The position numbers and the translations under genes are program-made. Below are positions 27,299 to 36,315 of a DNA stretch of 64,000 nt, in pieces. The notes beneath the pieces are model-generated. The model saw nothing but the letters and a program-made list of their open reading frames with translations, had not been told where the DNA came from and did no database searches. The stretch comes from an uncultured bacterium (GTDB lineage Bacteria > Cyanobacteriota > Vampirovibrionia > Gastranaerophilales > Gastranaerophilaceae), in assembly GCA_949300485.1 (NCBI GenBank), contig CASGEL010000008.1:1-64000 (forward strand). The letters are read 5' to 3'. Position 1 is the stretch's first letter, and each line of letters begins with the position of its first letter.

Positions 27299-27535
27299 TT
27301 ACATAGATTTATGAAAAGTTCTTGAAATAACATCATCCTGTTGTTCTTTTGTTAATTTTATAAAATTAACTGCATATCCAGAAACCCTAACAGTTAACTG
27401 AGGATATTTTTCAGGATGAGCCTGAGCATCAAGTAAGGTTTCTCTGTTAAAAACATTGACATTCAAATGATGTCCGCCTTTTTCCACATATCCGTCCAAT
27501 AAATTTATTAAATTTTCTTCCTGCATTGTAGCCAT
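27299..27535 (-). CDS. separate glycyl-radical subunit of pyruvate formate-lyase (GrcA-like)
   Basis: 78 residues, equal to the C-terminal domain of E. coli Pfl[19 protein letters not shown] lines up with NLAGLMDGYFHHEASIEGGQHLN, and [12 protein letters not shown] contains the radical Gly53 (equivalent to Gly734). In E. coli, GrcA/YfiD is a spare part that repairs an oxygen-cleaved full-length PFL. Here the only PFL gene, immediately upstream, stops before this domain, so this protein is probably an obligatory subunit. It has its own ribosome site (AAAGGA, 8 nt before ATG) and is 76 nt downstream of the core gene. PflA should install the radical. Confidence 0.93.
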   Translation of the reverse strand: MATMQEENLINLLDGYVEKGGHHLNVNVFNRETLLDAQAHPEKYPQLTVRVSGYAVNFIKLTKEQQDDVISRTFHKSM

Positions 27536-27611
27536 AATTATTTCCTTTCACTTGTTTATTTTAATTTGCAATATAAATCCATTTGTAGAATAAATTCTGG
27601 TCAGGGATATA

Positions 27612-29696
27612 TTAATTAAGATTAGTTTCACAGCAACCCGGATCAAAACTTACAGTCAGATCACCGACAAAAATTTCATCTTTTCCCAATGCATTAGGAA
27701 TAATAGAGAAAGTATTTGAAATTCCGTCCTGAGCATCATCAAACGGAAGTTTTGCAACAGAAGCCAATGATGCTGCAGCACCGTTCATATCACGTCCATG
27801 CATTGGATTGGCTCCAGGTGCCAGTGGAATACCTGCCTTTCTACCGTCAGGGGTATTGCCTGTTTTCTTGCCGTAAACAACATTCGATGTAATTGTCAGA
27901 ATTGACATTGTAGGAATTGAATTTCTGTATGTATAATGTTTTCTGATTTTTGCCATAAAATTCTTAATTAAATCAACGGCAATTTGGTCAACCCTGTCAT
28001 CGTTGTTGCCATATTTAGGGAAATCACCTTCAACCTCATAATCAACAACAATTCCGTTTTCATCTCTTATTGTTTTAACTTTTGCATATTTTATTGCAGA
28101 CAATGAATCAGCAACAACTGATAATCCTGCAATACCTGTTGCAAAATACCTTTTTACATCTCTGTCATGAAGGGCCATTTGCGCTCTTTCATAACAATAT
28201 TTGTCATGCATATAATGAATAATATTCAAAGTATTAACATACAAACCGGCAAGCCATTCCATCATATCATCATAACGCTCCATAACTTCATCATAATTAA
28301 GATACTCAGAAGTTACCGGACGATATTTTGGACCTACTTGAAGTTTTGATTTTTCATCAATACCGCCGTTTATTGCATACAACAAACATTTTGCCAAATT
28401 TGCCCTTGCTCCGAAAAACTGCATTTCTTTTCCGACAACCATAGATGATACACAGCAGGCAATTGCATAATCATCTCCATGAGATACCCTCATCAAATCA
28501 TCATTTTCATATTGAACTGATGATGTCGTAATAGAAATATGAGCACAATATTCTTTAAATTTATGCGGCAATCTCTTTGACCACAGAACAGTCATATTAG
28601 GCTCAGGAGCTGTACCAAGATTTTCTAATGTATGTAAATACCTGAATGAATTTTTTGTAACAAGTGGTCTACCGTCAACTCCAACTCCGCCAATAGATTC
28701 TGTTACCCAGGTAGGATCGCCAGAAAACAGTTCATTATATTCAGGAGTTCTTGCAAATTTTACAAGCCTTAATTTCATTATAAAATGATCAATCATTTCT
28801 TGAGCTTGAGCTTCTGTTATTATACCTTCCCTCAAATCTCTTTCAATATAAATATCAAGAAATGTAGAAGTTCTACCCAGACTCATTGCTGCACCGTTTT
28901 GCTCTTTTATTGCCGCAAGATATCCGAAATAAAGCCATTGTATTGCTTCTTTTGCATTTCTTGCAGGTTTAGAAATATCAAAGCCGTAAATTTTGCCAAG
29001 TTCAATCATTTCGCCCAAAGCTCTTATTTGCTCTGAAATTTCTTCTCTTAATTGAATTCGTTCAGGTGTCATCTCGCCTTCTAAGGATTTAAACTGCTCT
29101 TTTTTATCCTCAATAAGCCTATCAATACCATACAGAGCTACTCTGCGGTAATCACCTATAATACGTCCTCTGCCGTATGCATCAGGAAGACCTGTAATAA
29201 TACCTGAATGTCTTGCAGCTTTCATTTCAGGAGTGTAAACATCAAATACGCCCTGATTATGAGTTTTTCTGTATTTTGTAAAAATTTCTGAAACTTCAGG
29301 GTCGACCTGATAACCATAAGATTTACAAGAGGCTTCAGCCATTCTAATTCCTCCAAACGGCTGCATAGAACGTTTTAACGGCTTGTCCGTTTGTAATCCT
29401 ACAATTGTCTCCAAATCTTTATCTATATAACCTGCACCATGAGAAGTTATTGACGATACAACTTTTGTATCCATATCAAGAACTCCACCGTTTTCACGCT
29501 CTTTTTTTAGTAAATCACAACACTCTTGCCATAAAATTTTAGTAGCTTCTGTAGGACCTTCAAGAAAACTTGAATCGCCCTCATATAATGTATAATTACG
29601 CTGAATGAAATCTCTTACATTTATTTCACTCTGCCATTTTCCCGGCACAAAAGCAGTCTCCGGGTAAAGTTTTTTATCCAGTAGTGTTTCTGCCAT
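27612..29696 (-). CDS. pflB: pyruvate formate-lyase catalytic core lacking the radical domain
   Basis: 694 residues; E. coli PflB is 760. It converts pyruvate + CoA to acetyl-CoA + formate. The active-site Cys pair is present ([13 protein letters not shown], Cys414-415), as are [30 protein letters not shown] and [17 protein letters not shown]. The normal sequence holds up to [12 protein letters not shown], then a novel tail of about 20 residues ([21 protein letters not shown]) replaces the Gly-radical domain, which is encoded by the next gene. The start at 29696 (MAETLLDKK) is preferred because GGGAGA lies before it; the in-frame ATG at 29711 is part of that ribosome site. Activity should need association with the 78-residue subunit. 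Confidence 0.93.
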   Translation of the reverse strand: MAETLLDKKLYPETAFVPGKWQSEINVRDFIQRNYTLYEGDSSFLEGPTEATKILWQECCDLLKKERENGGVLDMDTKVVSSITSHGAGYIDKDLETIVGLQTDKPLKRSMQPFGGIRMAEASCKSYGYQVDPEVSEIFTKYRKTHNQGVFDVYTPEMKAARHSGIITGLPDAYGRGRIIGDYRRVALYGIDRLIEDKKEQFKSLEGEMTPERIQLREEISEQIRALGEMIELGKIYGFDISKPARNAKEAIQWLYFGYLAAIKEQNGAAMSLGRTSTFLDIYIERDLREGIITEAQAQEMIDHFIMKLRLVKFARTPEYNELFSGDPTWVTESIGGVGVDGRPLVTKNSFRYLHTLENLGTAPEPNMTVLWSKRLPHKFKEYCAHISITTSSVQYENDDLMRVSHGDDYAIACCVSSMVVGKEMQFFGARANLAKCLLYAINGGIDEKSKLQVGPKYRPVTSEYLNYDEVMERYDDMMEWLAGLYVNTLNIIHYMHDKYCYERAQMALHDRDVKRYFATGIAGLSVVADSLSAIKYAKVKTIRDENGIVVDYEVEGDFPKYGNNDDRVDQIAVDLIKNFMAKIRKHYTYRNSIPTMSILTITSNVVYGKKTGNTPDGRKAGIPLAPGANPMHGRDMNGAAASLASVAKLPFDDAQDGISNTFSIIPNALGKDEIFVGDLTVSFDPGCCETNLN

Positions 29697-29795
29697 AATT
29701 ATTTCTCCCATATTTTATTATTAATTGTATTTATTACACATAATTATTCCTAATCACAGAATATTATACAACATTAAATAAAAAAAACTACACTT

Positions 29796-29822
29796 GTAAC
29801 GAAAAACTTATTATTTCGTTAC
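29796..29822 (-). terminator. probable terminator after the GH77-like gene
   Basis: GTAACGAAA / TTTCGTTAC with a 9-nt loop. On the minus strand a run of eight T begins about 9 nt later, so it may be a weak intrinsic terminator. Confidence 0.5.
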
Positions 29823-29853
29823 TAATTTTCATTTTCAGGATATATTTCTTTAA

Positions 29854-31887
29854 CTATGCTGCTTTTGGCTTCTTTGAAAAATACTTATATGCTGAAAATA
29901 AAACAACAACTGCAGCACTTATAATCAGAGCCGGCTTCAAATATTTATTACTTTTAACAGCTTTTTCTACTGCTTCAGTTGCAGGTTTTTCAACTTCCGG
30001 TTCATTTATTTGATTTATTACCGGAGGCTCAGGAATGTCTGAAGAAATATTTTCAACAACTTTTGACGGATCAATTCCATATAATTTATTTTTGAATTCA
30101 ACAATTTTTGCAAATAATTCAGGATGTTGTTTATCATAACCTTTTGCTTTAAAAACTTTTTCAAATGCATCCATAAGATTATATGCATGACCTTCTTTTA
30201 CCGCATCATAATAAGCTTGTTCAGGATTAGCAGGAATTTTTACCCTAAAATTTTCAGAATTAGTTTTACTCAAATCATTAAATCTTCTTTCTGAGCCGAA
30301 AAATTCAGTAAAGAACATAAAATTGTTCTTTGCCAAAAGAGGTTCGGCATTTTTGGCTCTTATAAATTCATCTGTTGATTCTAATGCTGATGCATCCATA
30401 TGAAGAATACTTGATAATTCTTTAACCTGCTGTTCTTTACGCTGCTCATATATTCCATGCGTAGCTAATTCTCTTAATGGAGTTGTATCAACATTAGAAG
30501 CTCCGTATATGAATTCTGAAGGATTCATCTTAAATTTTTCGGGATATGCACGTGATGATCCCCAACCATCACTCATATAATCGGATGAGTATATTTTTAC
30601 CCTATCTTTTAATGGTTCTATCAATGTTCCATCATCATTAAATGCTCTGAAGTCTTTTTCCCCGGCTTCTATTTCATAGAACAAATCATTTTTATTAAAA
30701 TTATCACCTTTAACTTCTTTTACTGCATTTTCAATTAACTCTAAAACTTGAGAACCCATATATTTTTGTTCATGATATAAACCAGAAGAATTACTTAATA
30801 TAGGTGTAACATATCCCCACCCCATACCGACTCGCAGGGTATCATATCTTTGAGCGGCTAGACGGAACTTTTGGGAAAGCATTTTTGCTGCTGCACTGTT
30901 TGGATCAGATATCTGATAAAAATTCAATGCAGGAATTTTTAAATCAGCAGGTCCCATAAAGACATCATAAGAAAAAGCTTTAGGATTTGAAAATACATCA
31001 CTTAAAGAAAATTGATAAGCAACATCTCCGCCAAACTTTAAACCTTTTTCATGAGCTTTATCTTTTGCTAAGCCCAAGAATTTATCTGATAAAAACTTCT
31101 TAAAATTATAAAATTCAATATCTTCTGAATTCTCTTTTAAAATTTCTGCCTTACGTGCAGTTCTTGATTCTTCTGGAAATTCAGGATCATATAATCTCTT
31201 ATCAACTTCTTGCTCCCAATTATCAAATAACGGTGTTTTATATTTATTTGATAAGACATTATAAATAGCGTGAGGTTCTAACCATTCTGTATTTTTTACT
31301 TTATAATCATTAAATTCAGTTCGAAGAGCTTCCAGTTGTTCTCCTTCGCCTATTTTAAAGCGTTCATAAGCCTTTTTAAGCATATTTTCAAATGGACTGT
31401 CTGCTTCAACGACATTTTCAAAATTTGCTAAAATATTTTTACTTTCCCCATTGTTAGCATCAACAACAGCCTTTAATTCTTCAGGTGTAATAATTTTACC
31501 AAAACTTTCATCCATTAATAATTCAGGTTCTATCAAATGAGAACTTAATGCTTGAGATGAAGTTTCATAGGCTCCGTAATAACCATGGGCAGGTTTTGGC
31601 ATAAACTCTCCTGATGGAACATCCTGAATAGTATCTGCTGTAGTAAACGTTTTAACAACATCTAAAAATTCTTCACCTTGTTTAGATAAAAGAGTCCCTG
31701 TTCCGGTATTGTTTTCTGCAGACTGAGGAAGACAGGCACTTGAATATATAAAAACGGATTTTTCTGGACGCCCTATTACATCCAATGCTTCTTTTTTAGT
31801 TTGTTTGAATGCCTCTTTCTCTTCCTTAGACAAATTCCCAAAAGATAAATTACTATTTCTGTAATTTTGAACAATACCTACACGCAT
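29854..31887 (-). CDS. GH77 (4-alpha-glucanotransferase)-like membrane-anchored protein, probably inactive
   Basis: 677 residues. The body resembles MalQ: ACLPQSAENNTGTGTLLS and HGYYGAYETSSQALSSHLIEPELL match the MalQ N-terminal region (compare SLPSRFGIGDLG and SPYQSFSAFAGNP), and FLGLAKDKAHEKGLKFGGDVAYQFSLSDVF (about 270-299) matches the stretch before the nucleophile. At the nucleophile site MalQ has RIDHFRG; here it is RVGMGWG, so the Asp is Gly354. The later THDND region reads GASNVDT, also altered. It starts with the NLSFGN motif (residues 13-18) and ends in a membrane helix with KKPKAA. I infer a glucan-binding or structural role. Ribosome site GGGGGAT. Confidence 0.6.
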   Translation of the reverse strand: MRVGIVQNYRNSNLSFGNLSKEEKEAFKQTKKEALDVIGRPEKSVFIYSSACLPQSAENNTGTGTLLSKQGEEFLDVVKTFTTADTIQDVPSGEFMPKPAHGYYGAYETSSQALSSHLIEPELLMDESFGKIITPEELKAVVDANNGESKNILANFENVVEADSPFENMLKKAYERFKIGEGEQLEALRTEFNDYKVKNTEWLEPHAIYNVLSNKYKTPLFDNWEQEVDKRLYDPEFPEESRTARKAEILKENSEDIEFYNFKKFLSDKFLGLAKDKAHEKGLKFGGDVAYQFSLSDVFSNPKAFSYDVFMGPADLKIPALNFYQISDPNSAAAKMLSQKFRLAAQRYDTLRVGMGWGYVTPILSNSSGLYHEQKYMGSQVLELIENAVKEVKGDNFNKNDLFYEIEAGEKDFRAFNDDGTLIEPLKDRVKIYSSDYMSDGWGSSRAYPEKFKMNPSEFIYGASNVDTTPLRELATHGIYEQRKEQQVKELSSILHMDASALESTDEFIRAKNAEPLLAKNNFMFFTEFFGSERRFNDLSKTNSENFRVKIPANPEQAYYDAVKEGHAYNLMDAFEKVFKAKGYDKQHPELFAKIVEFKNKLYGIDPSKVVENISSDIPEPPVINQINEPEVEKPATEAVEKAVKSNKYLKPALIISAAVVVLFSAYKYFSKKPKAA

Positions 31888-32079
31888 GTCACATCCCCCA
31901 TTTTATTACTGATATTTATAAATCTCTGAATATTATTTTTTGCCAGATACATATAAAAAATTTCTAAATTCGTAACATAAATTTATAAAATATACTTAAC
32001 TCTTTATATAGAATATCACAAGATATTTTTGTGTAAATAGTTAGAAATAATAATTTTTATACAATAAATCATTTATACA

Positions 32080-32111
32080 AAAGGCCTTTGCTTTTAAAAG
32101 CAAAGGCCTTT
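32080..32111 (-). terminator. intrinsic terminator after the flavodoxin gene
   Basis: A perfect 32-bp palindrome with stem AAAGGCCTTTGCTTT and U-rich flank on the minus strand, 5 nt beyond the flavodoxin stop codon. A/T tracts on both sides. Confidence 0.88.
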
Positions 32112-32115
32112 ATTA

Positions 32116-32736
32116 CTATTTAATTAATTTATTTTTCTTTGCCCAACGCTCAATTTCAGAATCCGAAGAATCTAAATCTTTGTGAAAAACAGATAATTCA
32201 CTACCAAGTTTTGCCTTAGGGCAAATCTTGGCTATTTCAGAATTACTGTTTGCAGAACCTGAGCCGCCATGAGTATAAAACGGAATAATCTCCTTACCAT
32301 CAAAATTGTATTCATTCAAAAATGTTCTAACCGGAGGCGCCATTGTGTACCACCAAACAGGTGTACCTAAAACTATTTTATCATACTGAGAGATATTATC
32401 GATTTTGGTTTTAAGCTCAGGTTTATATTTTTTGTCAACTTCATCTTTTGCCAAGGTTACAACAGCTCGATAATTAACAGTATAAGGAATTTTAGTTTCA
32501 AGTTCAATAATATCTCCGCCAACTAAATTATGAATTTTATTTGCGATTTTTTTAGTATTACCTGTATACGAATAATATACAATTAAAACTTTACTCTGAT
32601 TCTCTGAATTTACAAGCTTCTGCACTGGTACAAGATTTTTCTTAACCGCAGGAAACATTTTATCCACATACACAAAAACCGTAGCTACAATTGCAACCAA
32701 TAAAATACTCAATAAAATAAGAATCCTCTTATTCAT
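32116..32736 (-). CDS. membrane-anchored flavodoxin
   Basis: 206 residues. One N-terminal membrane helix (about residues 5-27) and then a flavodoxin domain. The FMN-phosphate loop is YYSYTGNTKKIA (about 55-66). TPVWWYTMAPPVRTFL and PFYTHGGSGSANS are typical of the flavodoxin_4/WrbA-like NAD(P)H-quinone or AKR-associated group. It shares about half its residues with the flavodoxin at 56325. AAAGGAG precedes the ATG. The promoter at 32769-32799 has a 19-bp spacer with a dyad, so it is likely under MerR-family control. Possibly an electron carrier at the membrane; whether the domain faces the cytoplasm or periplasm is uncertain. Confidence 0.86.
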   Translation of the reverse strand: MNKRILILLSILLVAIVATVFVYVDKMFPAVKKNLVPVQKLVNSENQSKVLIVYYSYTGNTKKIANKIHNLVGGDIIELETKIPYTVNYRAVVTLAKDEVDKKYKPELKTKIDNISQYDKIVLGTPVWWYTMAPPVRTFLNEYNFDGKEIIPFYTHGGSGSANSNSEIAKICPKAKLGSELSVFHKDLDSSDSEIERWAKKNKLIK

Positions 32737-32768
32737 AACTCTCCTTTCTATTTATATATAATTAAAAT

Positions 32769-32799
32769 ATGTTACACCTTAGAGTCCACTCTCAGTCAA
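32769..32799 (-). promoter_or_regulatory. MerR-type promoter of the flavodoxin gene
   Basis: On the minus strand: -35 TTGACT (complement of 32794-32799), a 19-bp spacer containing the dyad AGAGTGGACTCT, and -10 TAACAT (complement of 32769-32774). The overlong spacer with a centred dyad is the hallmark of MerR-family activated promoters; the AGAGT-ACTCT arms resemble NmlR/AdhR-type operators. No MerR gene lies in the window. Confidence 0.75.
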
Positions 32800-32897
32800 T
32801 ACCTAAGTCTTAATAAAATTAAGAAATATTAAAATTTCAGCAAAAATACTGATAAACTCTTTATACAATAGAAATATTTAAATAATATCACATATTA

Positions 32898-33170
32898 TTA
32901 ATGAATTTGCAGTAAATTTTTCAAATTTTGCGGAAACTCACTGTTTTCAAACATCTCAAATTGAAAATATCCAATTTTTCTCAATTTTCTTATAAATCCC
33001 ATATCCTTTTTATCCTGAACAGAAACGAGAGCAAAAGAATCCTGCCCTTTTCCACAGATTTTGCCCGCATAAGAACTTACTAAAGATTTCAACTGTATTT
33101 TTTTTGTATTATTAATTCCCCATTGTGATACCGGGATTTTATAACTTGAGCCAAAAGATATTTCTGACAT
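32898..33170 (-). CDS. small unassigned protein with N-terminal SFG motif
   Basis: 90 residues, opening MSEISFGSSYKIPVSQWG, with the [ILV]-S-F-G-[NS] motif also seen at the start of the proteins at 26913 and 31887. The rest is predicted mixed alpha/beta, no membrane helix. AAGGAG lies 5 nt before the ATG, which supports a real gene. It is followed by the broken YD-repeat gene upstream on the same strand. Function unknown. Confidence 0.72.
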   Translation of the reverse strand: MSEISFGSSYKIPVSQWGINNTKKIQLKSLVSSYAGKICGKGQDSFALVSVQDKKDMGFIRKLRKIGYFQFEMFENSEFPQNLKNLLQIH

Positions 33171-33230
33171 AAATACTCCTTTTTTATCTTTGTCATTATT
33201 TCTTTGTTTCCATTGTAATCCAATTAAAGT

Positions 33231-34562
33231 CTAGAGATCTATAACTTCAGTAGGTTCAAAACCCCAATATGGATATATAGATTTTTTTATTGGTATTCCC
33301 TGTTCATTGTACTCTATTTTATATCCGCCACATTTACTTTTATCATAATGCATAACACTTTTTGGCTTACCTGTTTCAATATTATAGTCGATTATTTTAT
33401 CAATTTTACAACAACTTGATATGTTGTTTTCCATATCACAATATTTTTCAAAATCTGCAGAAGTGTCATCATATTTAAATTTCATAACTCTTCGAGGTTT
33501 ATTTGTAGCGGCATCAATTAATGATAGGTTTTTCAAAATATTTCCAAATTGATAATCCCAAGTTATATATGTTGGAGTTCCGTCAGGTAAATATATTATT
33601 GTTTTATTACTATCATAAGCTCCTATTTTTCTATTAAATGGAGTTTCTGTTTTTATTCCACTGGACATTTCAGAATCTAAAAGTATAGATGCATAGAACG
33701 TTATTACAGGAGAATCAGATACATCATTAAGATTTCCAGAGTGAACCTTTGATAATGGTGCTCCTGTCAATGGATCATATATAATTTTTGCTCTACCTTT
33801 ACCAAATCTTTCAATTTTGGTTATTTGGCTTGTCTCAGGGTCATAAATTATTTTTTCCATTTTTTTATTTATATGAGGATTTTCGTTATCCATATATAGG
33901 ATACTTTCAACAGGTTTTCCCTCACTGTTATATTTTGTTTCATACTCCTTATGATTTATATGTTGCGGCCACTGATAAAATGTGGTTCTTAATTTAAGTT
34001 TATTGGTTTTAGCATCATATCTGCTTATCTCTTGAGGATTCCAAGACTCATAAGAATCATATGTTGTTCTAACAATATCTCCTTTATCAACACTTATCTT
34101 AATAGGGTTTGGAGAGTCCCAGCTAGAAAAACCGTAGTTATTAGAAAAAAATTTTTTATTAAAATATTTTCCAGATTTAGAATTTACTTCTGCTATTGCA
34201 CTAAGTTCTCCTGTTTTTGGGTCAATAAATCTTACTTTTGTCTCTCTTCCTGTGTTTGGATCTATATCGGAAATGCTACACACATCTCCATTATCTGTAT
34301 ATGTCGTACGTATATTATTAACATAATCATTTATGTATTTTAAATGTATTCTATCTTTTGAATAATATTCTTTTATTATATTTCCGGAGTCATCTCTTTG
34401 AACTTTTCTATATGGATCTATATAGCCATATGGAAGGTTAGAAAATTTTTGCGTTCCTGTAGGATTTATTCGACGATTAACATAAACAGCTATAGAATCT
34501 GATAAAGTTTTAGCACCAATTAGGTCATCTATATTCTGAAATTCATTTGTTTCACTGATATT
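33231..34562 (-). pseudogene. broken YD-repeat-like gene, 5' end lost
   Basis: An open frame of 443 codons with clear protein character but no usable start: it is bounded upstream by a stop at 34563-34565, has no in-frame ATG after that, and the first GTG is at 34283. Codons upstream of that GTG still encode matching sequence (NISETNEFQNIDD, KVQRDDSGNIIKEYYSKDR, IRTTYTDNGDVC), so translation from the GTG would drop part of the domain. The protein is made of 20-25-residue repeats of the Y-D-x-x-T-G type (RYDAKTNKLK, IYDPETSQITK, IYDPLTGAPLSK, DYNIETGKPKS), similar in style to RHS/YD repeat wall proteins. A possible IS end lies just upstream. Most likely truncated. Confidence 0.7.
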
Positions 34563-34593
34563 TTAGCCAATAATCATTTTAACCGTACACGAT

Positions 34594-34629
34594 TGAAATG
34601 TCTGCTCAAATACAAACAAGTTGGACATT
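34594..34629. repeat. possible insertion-sequence end beside the broken gene
   Basis: TGAAATGTC at 34594-34602 and GGACATT at 34623-34629 form a small inverted repeat. The layout matches that at 355-395. It lies between tRNA-Ser(GGA) and the truncated YD-repeat frame and may mark an old insertion or deletion. Confidence 0.3.
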
Positions 34630-34681
34630 AAAGTACAATAAAGTTACATACAACAAGACAAAAGTTGCCAACAATAAAAAA

Positions 34682-34768
34682 CAGAGAGGATGGGATTCGA
34701 ACCCACGGTGAAGTTACCCTCACACAACCTTTCCAAGATTGCACCTTAAGCCACTCGGACACCTCTCT
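34682..34768 (-). tRNA. tRNA-Ser, anticodon GGA
   Basis: On the minus strand: acceptor AGAGAGG/CCTCTCT, D-arm TCCGAGTGGCTTAAGGTGC, anticodon loop CTTGGAA (anticodon GGA), long variable arm, T-arm GTGGG-TTCGAAT-CCCAT, discriminator G73. CCA is not encoded; a U-run follows directly and can terminate transcription. Confidence 0.93.
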
Positions 34769-34817
34769 ATGTATTCTAATTATCTGCGAAATGTTATTTT
34801 TCGTCAAGTACAGTTCG

Positions 34818-35027
34818 CTAAAGATTATAATTTCTTTCTGTAGCCTGCTCATCCAATGTTAAAACTTCTTGCTGATAATACTCTTCCGTCTTTTCCATAC
34901 TTGAAATCTTTGCATCTGCAAGACGCTCCAACACTTTGGCATAATCCATACATCTTTTACCCTTTATGCCTTCAGTTTCCATTTGTATTGTACCATCAGG
35001 ATACAGCCGTATTTTCATCTTGCCCAT
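34818..35027 (-). CDS. DUF2997 protein
   Basis: 69 residues. MKIRLYPDGTIQMETEGIKGKRCMDYAKVLERLADAKISSMEKTEEYY fits DUF2997, a short domain (beta hairpin, then helix starting with a conserved Cys that follows G-x-x-C) found next to DUF1257 genes. The function is unknown. It is the last gene of the six-gene minus-strand cluster, 8 nt after the DUF1257 gene, so it is very likely co-translated. The start could be M1 or M4. Confidence 0.8.
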   Translation of the reverse strand: MGKMKIRLYPDGTIQMETEGIKGKRCMDYAKVLERLADAKISSMEKTEEYYQQEVLTLDEQATERNYNL

Positions 35028-35035
35028 ATTTTTGC

Positions 35036-36295
35036 CTACACCTCTATTGTTAAAACTATTGAATTATCTTCCATTACGGTCTCACTTTCAAGACGCATAT
35101 TTTCCTGCTCTAGACGCTCTTTAATTTTATTATATGTAATTTCCTGAATATTTAATCCGTACTCATCATTTAAATCATCTATTAAATCCTGACAAACATT
35201 TTTATCCGAAATTTGCGTTATATCCAACGTGTAACCGTTCGAACCATTCTTTTTATAATAAACCATTTCCATTCCGAAAAGTTTGCAAGAAATCTCTCCG
35301 TCATTTTCTGAAATCTCTTCTGCGCCATGCTCTGTTAGAGTATTTAACAGGACTCCTTTATCCGTATAATTTGTTTGATACGTATACACTGCAGTCGAAA
35401 TATCATTTATAAATCTTAAATCTCTGCCTGCTGCTTTATTTAATTTTCTAAATAATATCTCGGCTTCCTTTGTAATTGCATTGTTATTACTGCCTGCAAA
35501 TTCTGCAGTATAATATCCGTCTTTTAACACCCAATTCAAAGTAGCATTACTATTTTTTAAAGGCGTTTGTGCATCTGCATCATAATATAAATAATTCGCT
35601 AATTTTAATAATCTTTTTAATTCGCCTATTTTTATATTCGTTTTAATCTTTAAATTTGTAAGGCCGTAAGAAACATTTGCACCCTCATAATCGCCGCTTA
35701 AACCTATATTTAAAATCGTAACCTTCTGTTCAACTTCTAACATAAAGTTCTTTTCATCAGGCTGTTTATAATATTTCACGTTTTGACCGTTTAAACTGGC
35801 TGAAACTTCATTATCAGAAGATGCATAAATTTGAACTGCACCTTCCTTTTTTAAATTTGCATATATTTCAGTAATTTTTGTATAACCTGTATCGTAAATA
35901 TAATAGAAAAATTCATTTGATTCGATCAACCTGACATTTCTTTGAGCAATCTTATCCAATTCGGCAAAAAACTGTTCGCCAAAAGCTTGCAACTCTTCAG
36001 GATTTGAACAACCATATAACTTTGCAATTTGATATTTTCCTCTTGTTATCCAATTTACTTTTAAACCATTTGTAAGAGTGCATATATTTCCTTCTTTAGA
36101 ACAATCTACATAACATAATATATTAGGCAATTCATCATAAGTAATATTTGTCAAAACTTTTATGGCACGTAATTTTTCTCGAGATACAGACATGTCAACA
36201 TCGATATCTCTTGAGGCTGGCTTTAATACTTCTTTTTTGGCCTCATTAGGATCAATCAAAAATGCCATAGGATATGCCATTAATGTAATAGACAT
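35036..36295 (-). CDS. DUF1257 (Ycf35-like) protein with duplicated N-terminal units
   Basis: 419 residues. The last 120 (LLNTLTEHGAEEIS ... DDLNDEYGLNIQEITYNKIKERLEQENMRLESETVMEDNSIVLTIEV) match DUF1257/Ycf35, a protein of about 120 residues in cyanobacteria and plastids. Upstream are two related units of about 180 residues: RNVRLIESNEFFYYIYDTGYTKI / RDLRFINDISTAVYTYQTNYTDK and LNGQNVKYYKQPDEKNFMLEV / LFGMEMVYYKKNGSNGYTLDI line up. So the gene probably grew by internal duplication. Function unknown; the position between the AAA ATPase and DUF2997 genes, with gaps of 20 and 8 nt, implies a shared complex. No membrane segments. Confidence 0.75.
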   Translation of the reverse strand: MSITLMAYPMAFLIDPNEAKKEVLKPASRDIDVDMSVSREKLRAIKVLTNITYDELPNILCYVDCSKEGNICTLTNGLKVNWITRGKYQIAKLYGCSNPEELQAFGEQFFAELDKIAQRNVRLIESNEFFYYIYDTGYTKITEIYANLKKEGAVQIYASSDNEVSASLNGQNVKYYKQPDEKNFMLEVEQKVTILNIGLSGDYEGANVSYGLTNLKIKTNIKIGELKRLLKLANYLYYDADAQTPLKNSNATLNWVLKDGYYTAEFAGSNNNAITKEAEILFRKLNKAAGRDLRFINDISTAVYTYQTNYTDKGVLLNTLTEHGAEEISENDGEISCKLFGMEMVYYKKNGSNGYTLDITQISDKNVCQDLIDDLNDEYGLNIQEITYNKIKERLEQENMRLESETVMEDNSIVLTIEV

Positions 36296-36315
36296 TTATA
36301 TCAAACCCTTTCGTT

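Noticed and set aside
27536-27611. Split PFL as one gene with a stop or frameshift
   Set aside because: The core ends in a non-matching tail, the small gene has its own ribosome site and start, and no frame joins the two domains across the 76-nt gap.
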